64,000 bases of DNA, taken from Cinclus cinclus (taxonomy: Eukaryota; Chordata; Aves; Passeriformes; Cinclidae). A program made the position numbers and the translations under genes. The stretch covers positions 1,215,201 through 1,279,200 of the forward strand of contig NC_085071.1 in assembly GCF_963662255.1 (NCBI RefSeq). Reading direction: 5' to 3'. The number at the start of each line of letters is the position of its first letter. Positions within the stretch are counted from its first letter, which is position 1. The notes below the pieces were generated by a model, which saw only the letters and a list, made by a program, of their open reading frames with translations, had not been told where the DNA came from and made no database searches. Shown here in pieces: positions 46,500 to 56,945 of the stretch.

Positions 46500-46790
46500 G
46501 CCATCCTCAGTGTAAAAAACTCTTATTTTCATTCTTTTAGTTTAAACCCATCACCCTTTGCCCCTTTGCAACAGGCTCTGCTAAAACTTCCTTGGAGCCC
46601 CTTCAGGCCCTGCCAGGGGCTCTGAGCTCTCCTGGAGCCTTCTCCTCTCCAGGTGAGCACCCCCAGCTCTCCCAGCCTGGCTCCAGAGGGGCTCCAGCCC
46701 TGCAGCAGCTTCCTGGATTCCTCTGGAGTTGCTCCAGCAGCTCCAGGTGCTGCTGGTGTTGTGGACTCAGAAGTGGGGTCCCAGCTGAAT
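46500..46790 (-). mobile_element. CR1 LINE upstream 3'-UTR fragment
   Basis: Antisense CR1 with TTTAGTTTAAACCCATCACC, TTGGAGCCCCTTCAGGCCCT, GGAGCCTTCTCCTCTCCAGG, TCTCCCAGCCTGGCTCCAGA and GGATTCCTCTGGAGTTGCTC. It lacks the 3' terminal 200 bp present in other copies and extends further 5' than they do. Confidence 0.85.
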
Positions 46791-48218
46791 GGGGCAGAGG
46801 GGCAGAATCCCCATTATGCCTTTGATTAAACCTTGCAGATTGCACCTGCAGGATCCTCAGGACAAACCTGCCAGACTCAGGGCAACAGAGGAGCCAAGGC
46901 TGGGAGCCCCAGGAGCTGCAGGAAGCAGATTCTGTGAGCAAAGTCCATTCACTGGCTGGGCAATCCACACATCCAAACTGACAATTTCTGCCCAGTTCTG
47001 TCCATCCTTTCCCATTTGTTTTTGTTTCAATAAACAGCAGGGTTGGCTCCCGGCCATGGCCTCCTGCCTTTCTCGGGCTGTTATCCCAGCAGCTCCTGCA
47101 AGAGGTCTCAGGACAAACAGCCCCTGACATTTTTGACTGATGTGCTCATCACCTGCTCTGTGAGGAGCAGATTTGGGCTGGGAGGAGAGTGGAGAACCCC
47201 CATAAAGGAAGGTGGAAAAAGTACCTGGGGGATTCAGCTTGTGCTTTAATGTCTATGTATTCCTTCCCGATTGGAATGAATAGTTCCAGATTAATGGCCC
47301 AGCCCACACTGCCAGGTGATCCATGGAAAACTTCACTGCAGCTCAGCAGCTGGGCACGGATTAAAAGGGCTCACGCCATATTTCAATAATATTTAATTAG
47401 TAAAAGCAAATGAACTGCCTAGCTGAGGCTGAGGAATCTGCTGTGGGGAGAAAGGAGTGGAGCTGAGCACAAACCTTCTCCTGGAATCAATTCATACCAA
47501 GGAGAGAAGTGAAGATAAAATAAGGGAGAGGATTCCTTGTGAGGGGCTGTGGATGGATGTGAGGGGACCATGGCCCTGGGAATGTCCAGCTCCCAGGCCA
47601 GGGCAGTCAGTCACTGACATCCCATAGCCATGGCAAAATCACTTGGACTAAAAGGTTCTGGCAGAGCAGGTTCAAGGGCAGCAGGAAGAGGGAAGAAACC
47701 ATGACGTGCAGAGCCTGGGGGTGAGTGATGCGTCTAAAGGGACACCGTGGGGACAAATGGGAGCTGCTGCTCCTCATGGCATTCCCAGTACACAGAGGGG
47801 AGCAGGGAATCAGCCACTACCTGGGATTCCTGCTCTGGCAAATTCCAGGGGCAGTGGCTTCCAAAGCCAGGGTGTTGGGCAGACCTTTGTGGGGGACAGA
47901 TCTGAGTGTGCTGGGGACAGATCTGTATTTTGGGGACAGATCTCTGTGCTGGGGACCGCCAACCCAGAACCTCCACTGAGACCACTGCAACAGTCCCTTG
48001 AGGATCCCATCCCTGCCTCCCGTTCCATTTAGGGGAGGAGCATTCCCATCGTTTTCCATGGACATTTTCCAGAGCTGTCCCAGTTCATCAGCCACGGCCG
48101 GGATGGGAGCAGCACGAGGCTGACCCAAGGCCACCATCTGTGCCTGCAATGGGGTCTGCAGCACCCGAGAGAGCCCCAGGACTGCTCCAGCTCGGCAGGA
48201 CCAGCTTGGGTGGGAGGG
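46791..48218. other. Unannotated sequence next to the minisatellite
   Basis: No gene was recognised. It contains the small tandem repeat at 47891-47956. Confidence 0.4.
47891..47956. repeat. 19-21 bp tandem repeat, three units
   Basis: Three copies of GGGGACAGATCTG with a variable T/G-rich remainder, about 260 bp upstream of the large minisatellite. It shares the GGGGACAG string with that minisatellite unit. Confidence 0.85.
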
Positions 48219-49575
48219 GACAGTTTGGGATGGGAATGGACAGTTCAGATGGGAGGGGACAGTTTGGGATGGGAATGGACAGTTCAGATGGGAGGGGACA
48301 GTTTGGGATGGGAATGGACAGTTCAGATGGGAGGGAAGGGGACAGTTTGGGATGGGAATGGACAGTTCGGATGGGAGGGAAGGGGACAGTTTGGGATGGG
48401 AATGGACAGTTCAGATGGGAGGGAAGGGGACAGTTTGGGATGGGAATGGACAGTTCAGATGGGAGAGGACAGTTTGGGATGGGAATGGACAGTTCGGATG
48501 GGAGGGGAGGGGACAGTTTGGGATGGGAATGGACAGTTCAGATGGGAGGGAAGGGGACAGTTTGGGATGGGAATGGACAGTTCAGATGGGAGAGGACAGT
48601 TTGGGATGGGAATGGACAGTTCGGATGGGAGGGGAGGGGACAGTTTGGGATGGGAATGGACAGTTCAGATGGGAGGGAAGGGGACAGTTTGGGATGGGAA
48701 TGGACAGTTCAGATGGGAGAGGACAGTTTGGGATGGGAATGGACAGTTCAGATGGGAGGGAAGGGGACAGTTTGGGATGGGAATGGACAGTTCGGATGGG
48801 AGGGGAGGGGACAATTTGGGATGGGAATGGACAGTTCAGATGGGAGGGGAGGGGACAGTTTGGGATGGGAATGGACAGTTCAGATGGGAGGGGACAGTTT
48901 GGGATGGGAATGGACAGTTCAGATGGGAGGGGACAGTTTGGGATGGGAATGGACAGTTCAGATGGGAGGGGACAGTTTGGGATGGGAATGGACAGTTCGG
49001 ATGGGAGGGGAGGGGACAGTTTGGGATGGGAATGGACAGTTCAGATGGGAGGGGACAGTTTGGGATGGGAATGGACAGTTCAGATGGGAGGGGACAGTTT
49101 GGGATGGGAATGGACAGTTCAGATGGGAGGGGACAGTTTGGGATGGGAATGGACAGTTCGGATGGGAGGGAAGGGGACAGCTTGGGATGGGAATGGACAG
49201 TTCAGATGGGAGGGGAGGGGACAATTTGGGATGGGAATGGACAGTTCGGATGGGAGGGAAGGGGACAGCTTGGGATGGGAATGGACAGTTCGGATGGGAG
49301 GGAAGGGGACAGTTTGGGATGGGAATGGACAGTTCGGATGGGAGGGAAGGGGACAGTTTGGGATGGGAATGGACAGTTCAGATGGGAGGGGAGGGGACAG
49401 TTTGGGATGGGAATGGACAGTTCGGATGGGAGGGAAGGGGACAGTTTGGGATGGGAATGGACAGTTCGGATGGGAGGGAAGGGGACAGTTTGGGATGGGA
49501 ATGGACAGTTCAGATGGGAGGGGAGGGGACAGTTTGGGATGGGAATGGACAGTTCGGATGGGAGGGAAGGGGACA
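48219..49575. repeat. G-rich 39/44 bp minisatellite, 32 units
   Basis: Unit core TTTGGGATGGGAATGGACAG followed by TTC(A/G)GATGGGAGGG. Units are 39 bp, or 44 bp when an extra GGGAA or GGGGA is present. I counted 32 units. The first part shows a three-unit higher-order period of about 127 bp, marked by GAGAGG variants near 48463, 48590 and 48717. The middle (about 48860-49170) is mainly 39 bp units; the last part is mainly 44 bp units. G far exceeds C on the plus strand. Each unit junction holds four G3+ runs with loops of 1-7 nt, a canonical quadruplex motif. Since 39 is divisible by 3 and the unit has no stop trinucleotide, long ORFs appear in all forward frames; these are not taken as genes. 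Confidence 0.98.
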
Positions 49576-49710
49576 GCTTGGCCTCCCTCTGCCAGGGCTG
49601 GGGAGCCCCGGGGCACTCCGGGGTCCAGCCGAGCTCCTCAGGGCAGGAATGGGGTGTTTGCCATGGGCACCCCAAGGGATGGACCTGGCTGGATGGAAGG
49701 GCTTTTGCAG
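49576..49710. other. Non-repetitive right flank of the minisatellite
   Basis: Unique, CpG-containing sequence. It ends in a pyrimidine-poor but acceptor-like GCTTTTGCAG at 49701-49710. Confidence 0.4.
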
Positions 49711-49816
49711 GTGTGTCGAGTCCCGAGGCAGTTTGATCCCGCAGGATGCATCGGGGCTGGATTTAAAGCCAACCCATCGATTCCTGTGTTAGGAATGAGG
49801 GATAACAGCGCTCCAG
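49711..49816 (+). CDS. Candidate coding exon A, unknown gene
   Basis: The exon is bounded by an acceptor (TTTTGCAG, ending at 49710) and a strong donor (CAG/GTGAGA, starting at 49817). It is 106 nt and open in one frame as 35 codons plus one base. The peptide includes VPRQFDPAGCIGAGFK and NPSIPVLGMRDNSAP. It has several CpG (six or so), more than nearby non-coding sequence. The last base G joins the first two bases of the exon at 54860 to give GAG (Glu), so the phases agree. I do not recognise the protein. The evidence is splice signals, phase and composition only, and chance is a real alternative. Confidence 0.3.
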
Positions 49817-50846
49817 GTGAGAGCAGGGGGGTCTGACCTCGCTGTTTATTCACATTCCTTGGGGGCGGTCCCTTGGTTTCCTGAGCACCAAGGAGGTTCT
49901 GTGGTGATTCTAGGTCACTGTCCCTAAGGCTGGCAGGGGACAAAGGGCTCAGGGACTGCCTGGTTCCTACAGCCCCTGGAACAGAGGGGAGAAGGAAGGG
50001 GGAGAGATCCTATGTGTATCCTATTTCCTTTCTTCTCCTTAAATAAGTAATTTCCCCCAATTAACACACTGCCTCAAATGTCAAAATGTCCCCAAACTTT
50101 GGCAAGGAGACAGAAACTCAGGAACCAAAATCAATTTCTTCAGCAATGACACATTTTCTAAGCTATGCCAAGCTGCACAGCTCTGTTTTTCTGTTGCTGA
50201 TCTTAATTACAAACACAAAAGTAAACCTCTGACATGTACGACAGCAGGAAACCGTGAAAATCCTCAAATCTCAACAAAAATAATCAGCTCTGTTGAAAAA
50301 ATGTTTCAGAGTTGTTTTTTTAAAGAAAAACTTTCAGTTATAGGCTGATTATTGATTTTTCAGTATAAAAATTCAATCCACGCAGGTCCTGGGAGGTGTC
50401 AGGGTGTGATGGGAAATGTCCAAAGGTCCATCCTGAGAGTTTTTCTGAGTCCTTTCCTTGCCCTGTTTTCTCTGCCAGCCAGGGCCCTCTGAGCACAGCT
50501 CTGCTGTGGGGTCTCTTGGCCTTTCCAGCCTGGAATTAGGTAGGCTGTGCCTGCAGGGCTCTGCCCTTCATTCCACCATCCAGAGGGGCAGAAGTGTCCT
50601 TGGAAAGGGCCAGAAGTGCCTGTGATCCCAGGATGTGAGGGAAGGCACCAGTAGGAGCAATCCTGGCTCTTCTTCCCTCTTGTGCTACAGAAGCTGTGGG
50701 GCTAGTGGAGGTGAGGAAGGATCAGGTTTGCCAGGGAGGAATGGGATCCCCAGCAGGGTCAGCTGCTCCAGGTGTCCCAGGGGAGTGAGTCCTGCTCTCC
50801 GAGGTCTCTCCTACCCCAGGTACCACCCTTGCTGCTGCCCTCCTCA
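49817..50846. other. Unannotated sequence, possible intron
   Basis: No repeat or gene signal. AT-rich at about 50040-50380. If the two candidate exons are real, this is part of the intron between them. Confidence 0.35.
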
Positions 50847-51045
50847 GAATCATGGAATCAGGGAATGTTCTGAGCTGGGCAGGATCCTGGATCTACTTCT
50901 GGAGCTCTGGCAGCCTCGGGGCCGTGCCCATTCCCTGGGGAGCCTGGGCAGTGCCCAGCACCCTCTGGCTGAGGGAAGAACCTTTCCCTGATCTCCAGCC
51001 TGAGCCTGCTCTGGCCCATCAGAGCTGGAGGCTGCTCTGCACATC
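50847..51045 (-). mobile_element. CR1 LINE 3' fragment, older subfamily
   Basis: Antisense CR1: AGAATCATGGAATCAGGGAA, TTCTGAGCTGGGCAGGATCC, GGGGAGCCTGGGCAGTGCCC, CACCCTCTGGCTGAGGGAAG, CCTTTCCCTGATCTCCAGCC. The internal spacing is shortened. Confidence 0.8.
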
Positions 51046-51649
51046 CCAGCCATCAATCCAAGCTGCAAGGATGGATGTTCCCATTGGGATCAGCCTTTCC
51101 ATCATCTTGGCCACACTCCTCCCAAGGGATTCTAGCATTTCCCTGGAAGGCTGTGAAGTCTCTTTACAGATAATTCCCCCAAAACCCACGCCTGTGAAGC
51201 AACTTCAGCACATCAGATGCTTGGAGGAAACTCACTTGCAGGCATAACTGAGGATGGCTCCCTGCCCAGTCCCAACAAAAGATGGATTTTCTAAAGCCAA
51301 CTAAAATGATGCCATCCATTAGGAGAACTATAAAGCAGAACATTTTAAATTTAATTGGGTTTGCAATTAAAAGATACACAGAACATGTGATGCAATTAAT
51401 TTTACATAAACATGGTCAGGAGTTAAAAGCAGAAGCACTTGGTAACTTCTTCAGATGGAGCATCTGTTTGTTCCCAGAAGCAGTAGCAGCTCCTCTGCAT
51501 TCCACACGGGAAGCAAGGAATCCCTCCCATCCCACTCCGGGACATTCCAGAGGCTTGGCTGCTTTGAAAAGGCTTCAGTTGGAAGCAGGAAGGGCTGGTT
51601 TGGAAAGGCAGCAGGAGCTGGAGCAGTTCTAGACACTGGGAAGGAGGAA
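51046..51649. other. Unannotated left flank of the 22/23 bp minisatellite
   Basis: Includes an AT-rich part (51290-51420). No gene was recognised. Confidence 0.4.
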
Positions 51650-54600
51650 CATGCAGGGTTGGTGGTCAGTGCAGCAGGGTTTGGTGGTCAGTGCAGCAGG
51701 GTTTGGTGGTCAGTGCAGCAGGGTTTGGTGGTCACTGCAGCAGGGTTTGGTGGTCAGTGCAGCAGGGTTGGTGGTCAGTGCAGGAAGGTTGGTGGTCAGT
51801 GCAGCAGGGTTGGTGGTCAGTGCAGGAGGGTTTGGTTGTCGGTGCAGGAGGGTTTTTGGTCAGTGCAGGAGGGTTTGGTGGTCAGTGCAGCAGGGTTTGG
51901 TGGTCAGTGCAGGAGGGTTTGGTGGTCAGTGCAGGAGGGTTGGTGGTCAGTGCAGGAGGGTTTGGTGGTCAGTGCAGCAGGGTTGGTGGTCAGTGCAGGA
52001 AGGTTGGTGGTCAGTGCAGGAGGGTTTGGTGGTCAGTGCAGGAGGGGTTGGTGGTCAGTGCAGCAGGGTTTGGTGGTCAGTGCAGGAGGGTTTGGTGGTC
52101 AGTGCAGGAGGGTTGGTGGTCAGTGCAGCTGGGTTGGTGGTCAGTGCAGGAGGGTTTGGTGGTCAGTGCAGCAGGGTTTGGTGGTCAGTGCAGCAGGGTT
52201 GGTGGTCAGTGCAGGAGGGTTGGTGGTCAGTGCAGGAGGGTTTGGTGGTCAGTGCAGCAGGGTTTGGTGGTCAGTGCAGCAGGGTTTGGTGATCACTGCA
52301 GCAGGGTTTGGTGGTCAGTGCAGGAGGGTTTGGTGGTCAGTGCAGGAGGGTTGGTGGTCAGTGCAGGAGGGTTTGGTGGTCAGTGCAGGAGGGTTGGTGG
52401 TCAGTGCAGGAGGGTTTGGTGGTCAGTGCAGGAGGGTTTGGTGGTCAGTCCTGCAGGGTTTGGTGGTCACTGCAGCAGGGTTTGGTGGTCAGTGCAGGAG
52501 GGTTGGTGGTGAGTGCAGCAGGGTTTGGTGGTCAGTGCAGGAGGGTTGGTGGTCAGTGCAGGAGGGTTGGTGGTCAGTGCAGGAGGGTTGGTGGTCAGTG
52601 CAGCAGGGTTGGTGGTCAGTGCAGGAGGGTTTGGTGGTCAGTGCAGGAGGGTTTGGTGGTCAGTGCAGGAGGGTTGGTGGTCAGTGCAGCAGGGTTGGTG
52701 GTCAGTGCAGCAGGGTTTGGTGGTCAGTGCAGGAGGGTTGGTGGTCAGTGCAGGAGGGTTTGGTGGTCAGTGCAGCAGGGTTGGTGGTCAGTGCAGCAGG
52801 GTTGGTGGTCAGTGCAGGAGGGTTTGGTGGTCAGTGCAGCAGGGTTTGGTGGTCAGTCCTGCAGGGTTGGTGGTCAGTCCTGCAGGGTTGGTGGTCAGTG
52901 CAGGAGGGTTGGTGGTCAGTGCAGGAGGGTTTGGTGGTCAGTCCTGCAGGGTTGGTGGTCAGTCCTGCAGGGTTGGTGGTCAGTGCAGGAGGGTTGGTGG
53001 TCAGTGCAGGAGGGTTGGTGGTCAGTGCAGGAGGGTTTGGTGGTCAGTGCAGCAGGGTTTGGTGGTCAGTCCTGCAGGGTTGGTGGTCAGTGCAGGAGGG
53101 TTGGTGGTCAGTGCAGGAGGGTTGGTGGTCAGTCCTGCAGGGTTGGTGGTCAGTGCAGGAGGGTTTGGTGGTCAGTGCAGCAGGGTTGGTGGTCAGTGCA
53201 GGAGGGTATGGTGGTCAGTGCAGCAGGGTTTGGTGGTCAGTGCAGCAGGGTCGGTGGTCAGTGCAGGAGGGTTTGGTGGTCAGTGCAGGAGGGTTGGTGG
53301 TCAGTGCAGGAGGGTTTGGTGGTCACTGCAGGAGGGTTGGTGGTCAGTGCAGGAGGGTTTGGTGGTCAGTGCAGGAGGGTTGGTGGTCAGTGCAGCAGGG
53401 TTGGTGGTCAGTGCAGCAGGGTTTGGTGGTCAGTGCAGGAGGGTTGGTGGTCAGTCCTGCAGGGTTGGTGGTCAGTGCAGCAGGGTTTGGTGGTCAGTGC
53501 AGGAGGGTTGGTGGTCAGTGCAGGAGGGTTTGGTGGTCAGTCCTGCAGGGTTGGTGGTCAGTGCAGGAGGGTTGGTGGTCAGTCCTGCAGGGTTGGTGGT
53601 CAGTGCAGGAGGGTTGGTGGTCAGTCCTGCAGGGTTGGTGGACAGTGCAGCAGGGTTGGTGGTCAGTGCAGGAGGGTTTGGTGGTCAGTGCAGGAGGGTT
53701 TGGTGGTCAGTGCAGGAGGGTTGGTGGTCAGTGCAGGAGGGTTGGTGGTCAGTGCAGGAGGGTTTGGTGGTCAGTGCAGGAGGGTTGGTGGTCAGTGCAG
53801 GAGGGTTGGTGGTCAGTGCAGCAGGGTTGGTGGTCAGTGCAGGAGGGTTGGTGGTCAGTGCAGGAGGGTTTGGTGGTCAGTGCAGCTGGGTTGGTGGTCA
53901 GTGCAGGAGGGTTTGGTTGTCGGTGCAGGAGGGTTTTTGGTCAGTGCAGGAGGGTTTGGTGGTCAGTGCAGCAGGGTTTGGTGGTCAGTGCAGGAGGGTT
54001 TGGTGGTCAGTCCTGCAGGGTTTGGTGGTCAGTGCAGGAGGGTTGGTGGTCAGTGCAGGAGGGTTGGTGGTCAGTGCAGCAGGGTTTGGTGGTCAGTCCT
54101 GCAGGGTTTGGTGGTCAGTGCAGGAGGGTTGGTGGTCAGTGCAGGAGGGTTTGGTGGTCAGTGCAGCAGGGTTGGTGGTCAGTGCAGGAGGGTTTGGTTG
54201 TCGGTGCAGGAGGGTTTTTGGTCAGTGCAGGAGGGTTTGGTGGTCACTGCAGCAGGGTTTGGTGGTCAGTGCAGCAGGGTTGGTGGTCAGTGCAGGAGGG
54301 TTTGGTTGTTGGTGCAGGAGGGTTTTTGGTCAGTGCAGGAGGGTTTGGTGGTCAGTGCAGCAGGGTTTGGTGGTCAGTGCAGGAGGGTTTGGTGGTCAGT
54401 GCAGGAGGGTTGGTGGTCAGTGCAGGAGGGTTTGGTTGTCAGTGCTGGAGGGTTTGGTGGTCAGTGCAGCAGGGTTTGGTGGTCAGTGCAGCAGGGTTTG
54501 GTGGTCAGTGCAGGAGGGTTTGGTGGTCAGTGCAGCAGGGTTGGTGGTCAGTGCAGCAGGGTTGGTGGTCAGTGCAGCAGGGTTTGGTTGTCGGTGCAGG

Positions 54601-54795
54601 AGGGTTTTTGGTCAGTGCAGCAGGGTTTGGTGGTCAGTCCTGCAGGGTTGGTGGTCAGTGCAGGAGGGTTTGGTTGTCGGTGCAGGAGGGTTGGTGGTCA
54701 GTGCAGGAGGGTTTGGTGGTCAGTCCTGCAGGGTTGGTGGTCAGTGCAGGAGGGTTTGGTTGTCGGTGCAGGAGGGTTTTTGGTCAGTGCAGCAG
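51650..54795. repeat. 22/23 bp G-rich minisatellite, about 139 units
   Basis: Unit GGTTTGGTGGTCAGTGCAG followed by (G/C)AGG (23 bp), or the same with GGTTGG (22 bp). Span divided by mean period gives about 139 units over 3.1 kb. Recurrent variants are CAGTGCAGGAGG, CAGTGCAGCAGG, CAGTCCTGCAGG and CAGTGCAGCTGG. A distinctive pair of units (GGTTTGGTTGTCGGTGCAGG, then GGTTTTTGGTCAG) occurs once near 51831 and about six times between 53.9 and 54.8 kb, some in partial form. The unit contains no stop trinucleotide, so ORFs of 818-1118 codons run through it in all three forward frames; I regard these as artefacts. It would be intronic if the exons at 49711 and 54860 are real. Confidence 0.98.
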
Positions 54796-54859
54796 TGGGG
54801 TTTGCAGGTGATAAGTGGGAGCAGTCAGTGGGTGCTCAGCAGTCTTGTGGCTCCTGCAG

Positions 54860-54924
54860 AGGTGCAGCTGCTGGCAGAGCTCCAGGGCTGGATTGCACTG
54901 CACGAAGAGCTGCCTCTCATCAAG
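54860..54924 (+). CDS. Candidate coding exon B, unknown gene
   Basis: A 65 nt segment between an acceptor (GGCTCCTGCAG, ending at 54859) and a donor (AAG/GTACAG, starting at 54925). After two bases completing a split codon it reads 21 codons including QLLAELQGWIALHEELP, a Leu/Glu-rich, helix-like peptide ending in phase 0. It lies 65 bp after the minisatellite ends and is not repetitive. It joins in phase to the candidate exon at 49711. The protein is not recognised. A phase-0 acceptor-like site follows at 55289, but its downstream frame is unconvincing. Confidence 0.35.
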
Positions 54925-56447
54925 GTACAGCCAGTGCATCACCCACTCCCTGGATCTTGGTTTATTTAAGAATTTCATTCAGTGTGAAAAAAAATGTCCT
55001 GGGAGGTTTTAGCAGGGCAGCTCTTTAACTGTATTTAAAACCTGTCCTAGGAGCACAGGCCTGGACTGGGGGTGAGACGTAGAACCCTAAAACCAGCCCT
55101 AAAATCAGGTGTAAACCTTTCCTTGGTGTGGATTAGAGCCCAGCAGCCAAGGCCAGGCTGGCAATGGCCTCACCTGCCCAGGCTGGATGTGACACCTCAT
55201 TAATCCCTCAATCAAATGAAAAACTCAATCCTGTCAGGCTCTGAAACCACTTGGAAACTCTTACAGCTATTTCTGCCTTCATTTTCCAGGCATTCCAGCA
55301 AAGAGCAGAATTAGGTCCAGTATTATGGATATTGTGTGGAGAAATTGGAGATTTTCTGTCACATCTGTGCCAGAATTGGTCTTCCATGAAGAGAGGATTT
55401 CAGGGAATGTTTTCAGGTCTGCAGGGTAGGAATTAGAATGGAAACATCCACACATCAACATTTCTCATGCTCTGTCTTTGTGGGAAGTGCTGGAGAATGC
55501 AAACAGGAAAATCTGCCTCGTTTAAAGGGTGTTAAATAGGAACAGAGCCAGGTAAATTATTTCTGTGACACAGAATATTGTTGGAGTTTCAGGGGAATCC
55601 TGAGTATTTGCATTATGGATCAAGTATCAGGAAGAATCCAGGCAGGAAAACCTCTGGTTGCAGCTGGATTTCTGCTCAGTTTAACTGTGCTGCTCCCACC
55701 CCACAGGAGAAAAGCTGTCTTTGAAACCAGACCTGACAACACCCAAACATCCCCAAAAAGGGCTGAAATCCAAACAGAATGTTCCATTTTGCACTGAAAT
55801 TAACCTTCCTGGATCCATTTGGATTTCAAACAAAATTTTAACTGGTTTACTCTGGAAATTATTATTTCTGTGGAAATTTACACCGGATATTAGGGAAAAT
55901 TTATTTGGAAAATTTTATCATCTGTGAGGAAGGAAATCTAAGGCAGGGAACGTGGCATGGAGGGGATGAGAGGGTGATGGAGCTTCAGGCCCTTGGTGTG
56001 ACCAGAGCATCTCCAAACCCTCCCATGCAGCGTTCCAAGGCTATTCCTAGCCCGCTGAAAACCGTGGAAAAGCCCTGGAAAAGAGAGAAAATTGCTTTCC
56101 CCAGGGCCACCTCTCATGTCCCCAACAGGCGGCTCTGCCATCAGCCTCATTAAGGAGGAATCTGCATCAATTAGCGGCAGCTCCCCGTGCCATTCCCCGC
56201 GCTCTCCCGGGCTGGATCCGAGCGTTGGAGACCGGAGGAAGCAGAGCCTTGGTTTGATTTTTTTCGTTCCGCTCCATCCAAGTTATTTTTATCTCCCGAG
56301 GAGGTTCCAGCAGCTGACAGGGAGGCTTTTGGCTCCTTTGTGTTTGTGCCACCTGCCCAGTACCGTCCTTCAGGGCGACTCCGGCTCATCCCTCCCACCT
56401 TCCCCTGGAGCGGAGCAGAGCAGGGAATGGGCAAAAGCTGGAGGGGG
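54925..56447. other. Unannotated sequence with weak exon-like stretches
   Basis: Acceptor-like sites precede open frames at 55290, 55708 and 56129. The last begins a CpG-rich stretch that reads SISGSSPCHSPRSPGLDP in one frame. None has a convincing donor, so none is annotated as an exon. Confidence 0.35.
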
Positions 56448-56546
56448 AAAAAAACAACAGAAAAACCAAACCAAACAAAAAAAAACCACCCCAAACAACA
56501 ACAACAAAACAAAAACAAAAGCAAACAAACAAACAAACAAATACCA
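56448..56546. repeat. A-rich low-complexity tract (AAC/AAAC type)
   Basis: A runs with C interruptions, including CAACAACAACAAAAC and a short run of CAAA units. Not CR1-related. Confidence 0.9.
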
Positions 56547-56721
56547 GCCCCAGGAAATGGCCGGGCTTGGATAAAATCGGGGTTAAACCTCCCTGGAGCG
56601 GGGGCTGATGCTGCAGGAGAGGGAATTGCAGGAGCTGCAGAAACCGCAGCAGCCAGAGCTCTTCTGCTCAGCTTCCAACAGGGATTTCCAGGGACAATTC
56701 CTGAAAATATCCCAGCCACAG
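56547..56721. other. Unannotated sequence between an A-rich tract and a CR1
   Basis: No repeat or gene was recognised. Confidence 0.4.
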
Positions 56722-56945
56722 CATCGTTTGGGTTGGAAAAGACATTTCAGATGCCCAAGGTGAGCCATGAACCAGGACCAGCATTGTGTCCTGCACCAAA
56801 CCAAGCCACAACCAAGTGCCACATCCACCTATTTTTGGAACATTTCCAGGGATGGGGACTCCACCTCTGCCCTGGGCAGCCTTTCCCAGGGCTGGTCAGC
56901 TCCTTCCATGAAGAAATTTCCCCTAATATCCAATCTGAATGAAGA
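56722..56945 (-). mobile_element. CR1 LINE 3' tail, older subfamily
   Basis: Antisense CR1: ATCGTTTGGGTTGGAAAAGA near the 3' end, TTTCCAGGGATGGGGACTCC, CCTCTGCCCTGGGCAGCCTT, GAAATTTCCCCTAATATCCA. It is clearly diverged from the young copies and typical of an older bird-wide lineage. Confidence 0.88.

Noticed and set aside
48140..49836. ORFs of 494-550 codons over the 39/44 bp minisatellite
   Set aside because: All three frames are open because the unit has no stop trinucleotide. The 44 bp units shift the frame, producing the same three peptide motifs in alternating order. The right ends of these frames do run into the candidate exon at 49711, which is assessed separately.
51455..55028. ORFs of 1118, 906 and 818 codons in the three forward frames over the 22/23 bp minisatellite
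   Set aside because: The unit contains almost no TAA, TAG or TGA in any frame, so open frames are expected. Each frame gives a different periodic peptide, and the 22/23 bp lengths shift the frame at every unit, so no single coding product is favoured.
55290..55427. Open frame after TTCATTTTCCAG as a third exon
   Set aside because: The frame has low-complexity hydrophobic content, no clear donor and no resemblance to the peptides of the other candidate exons.
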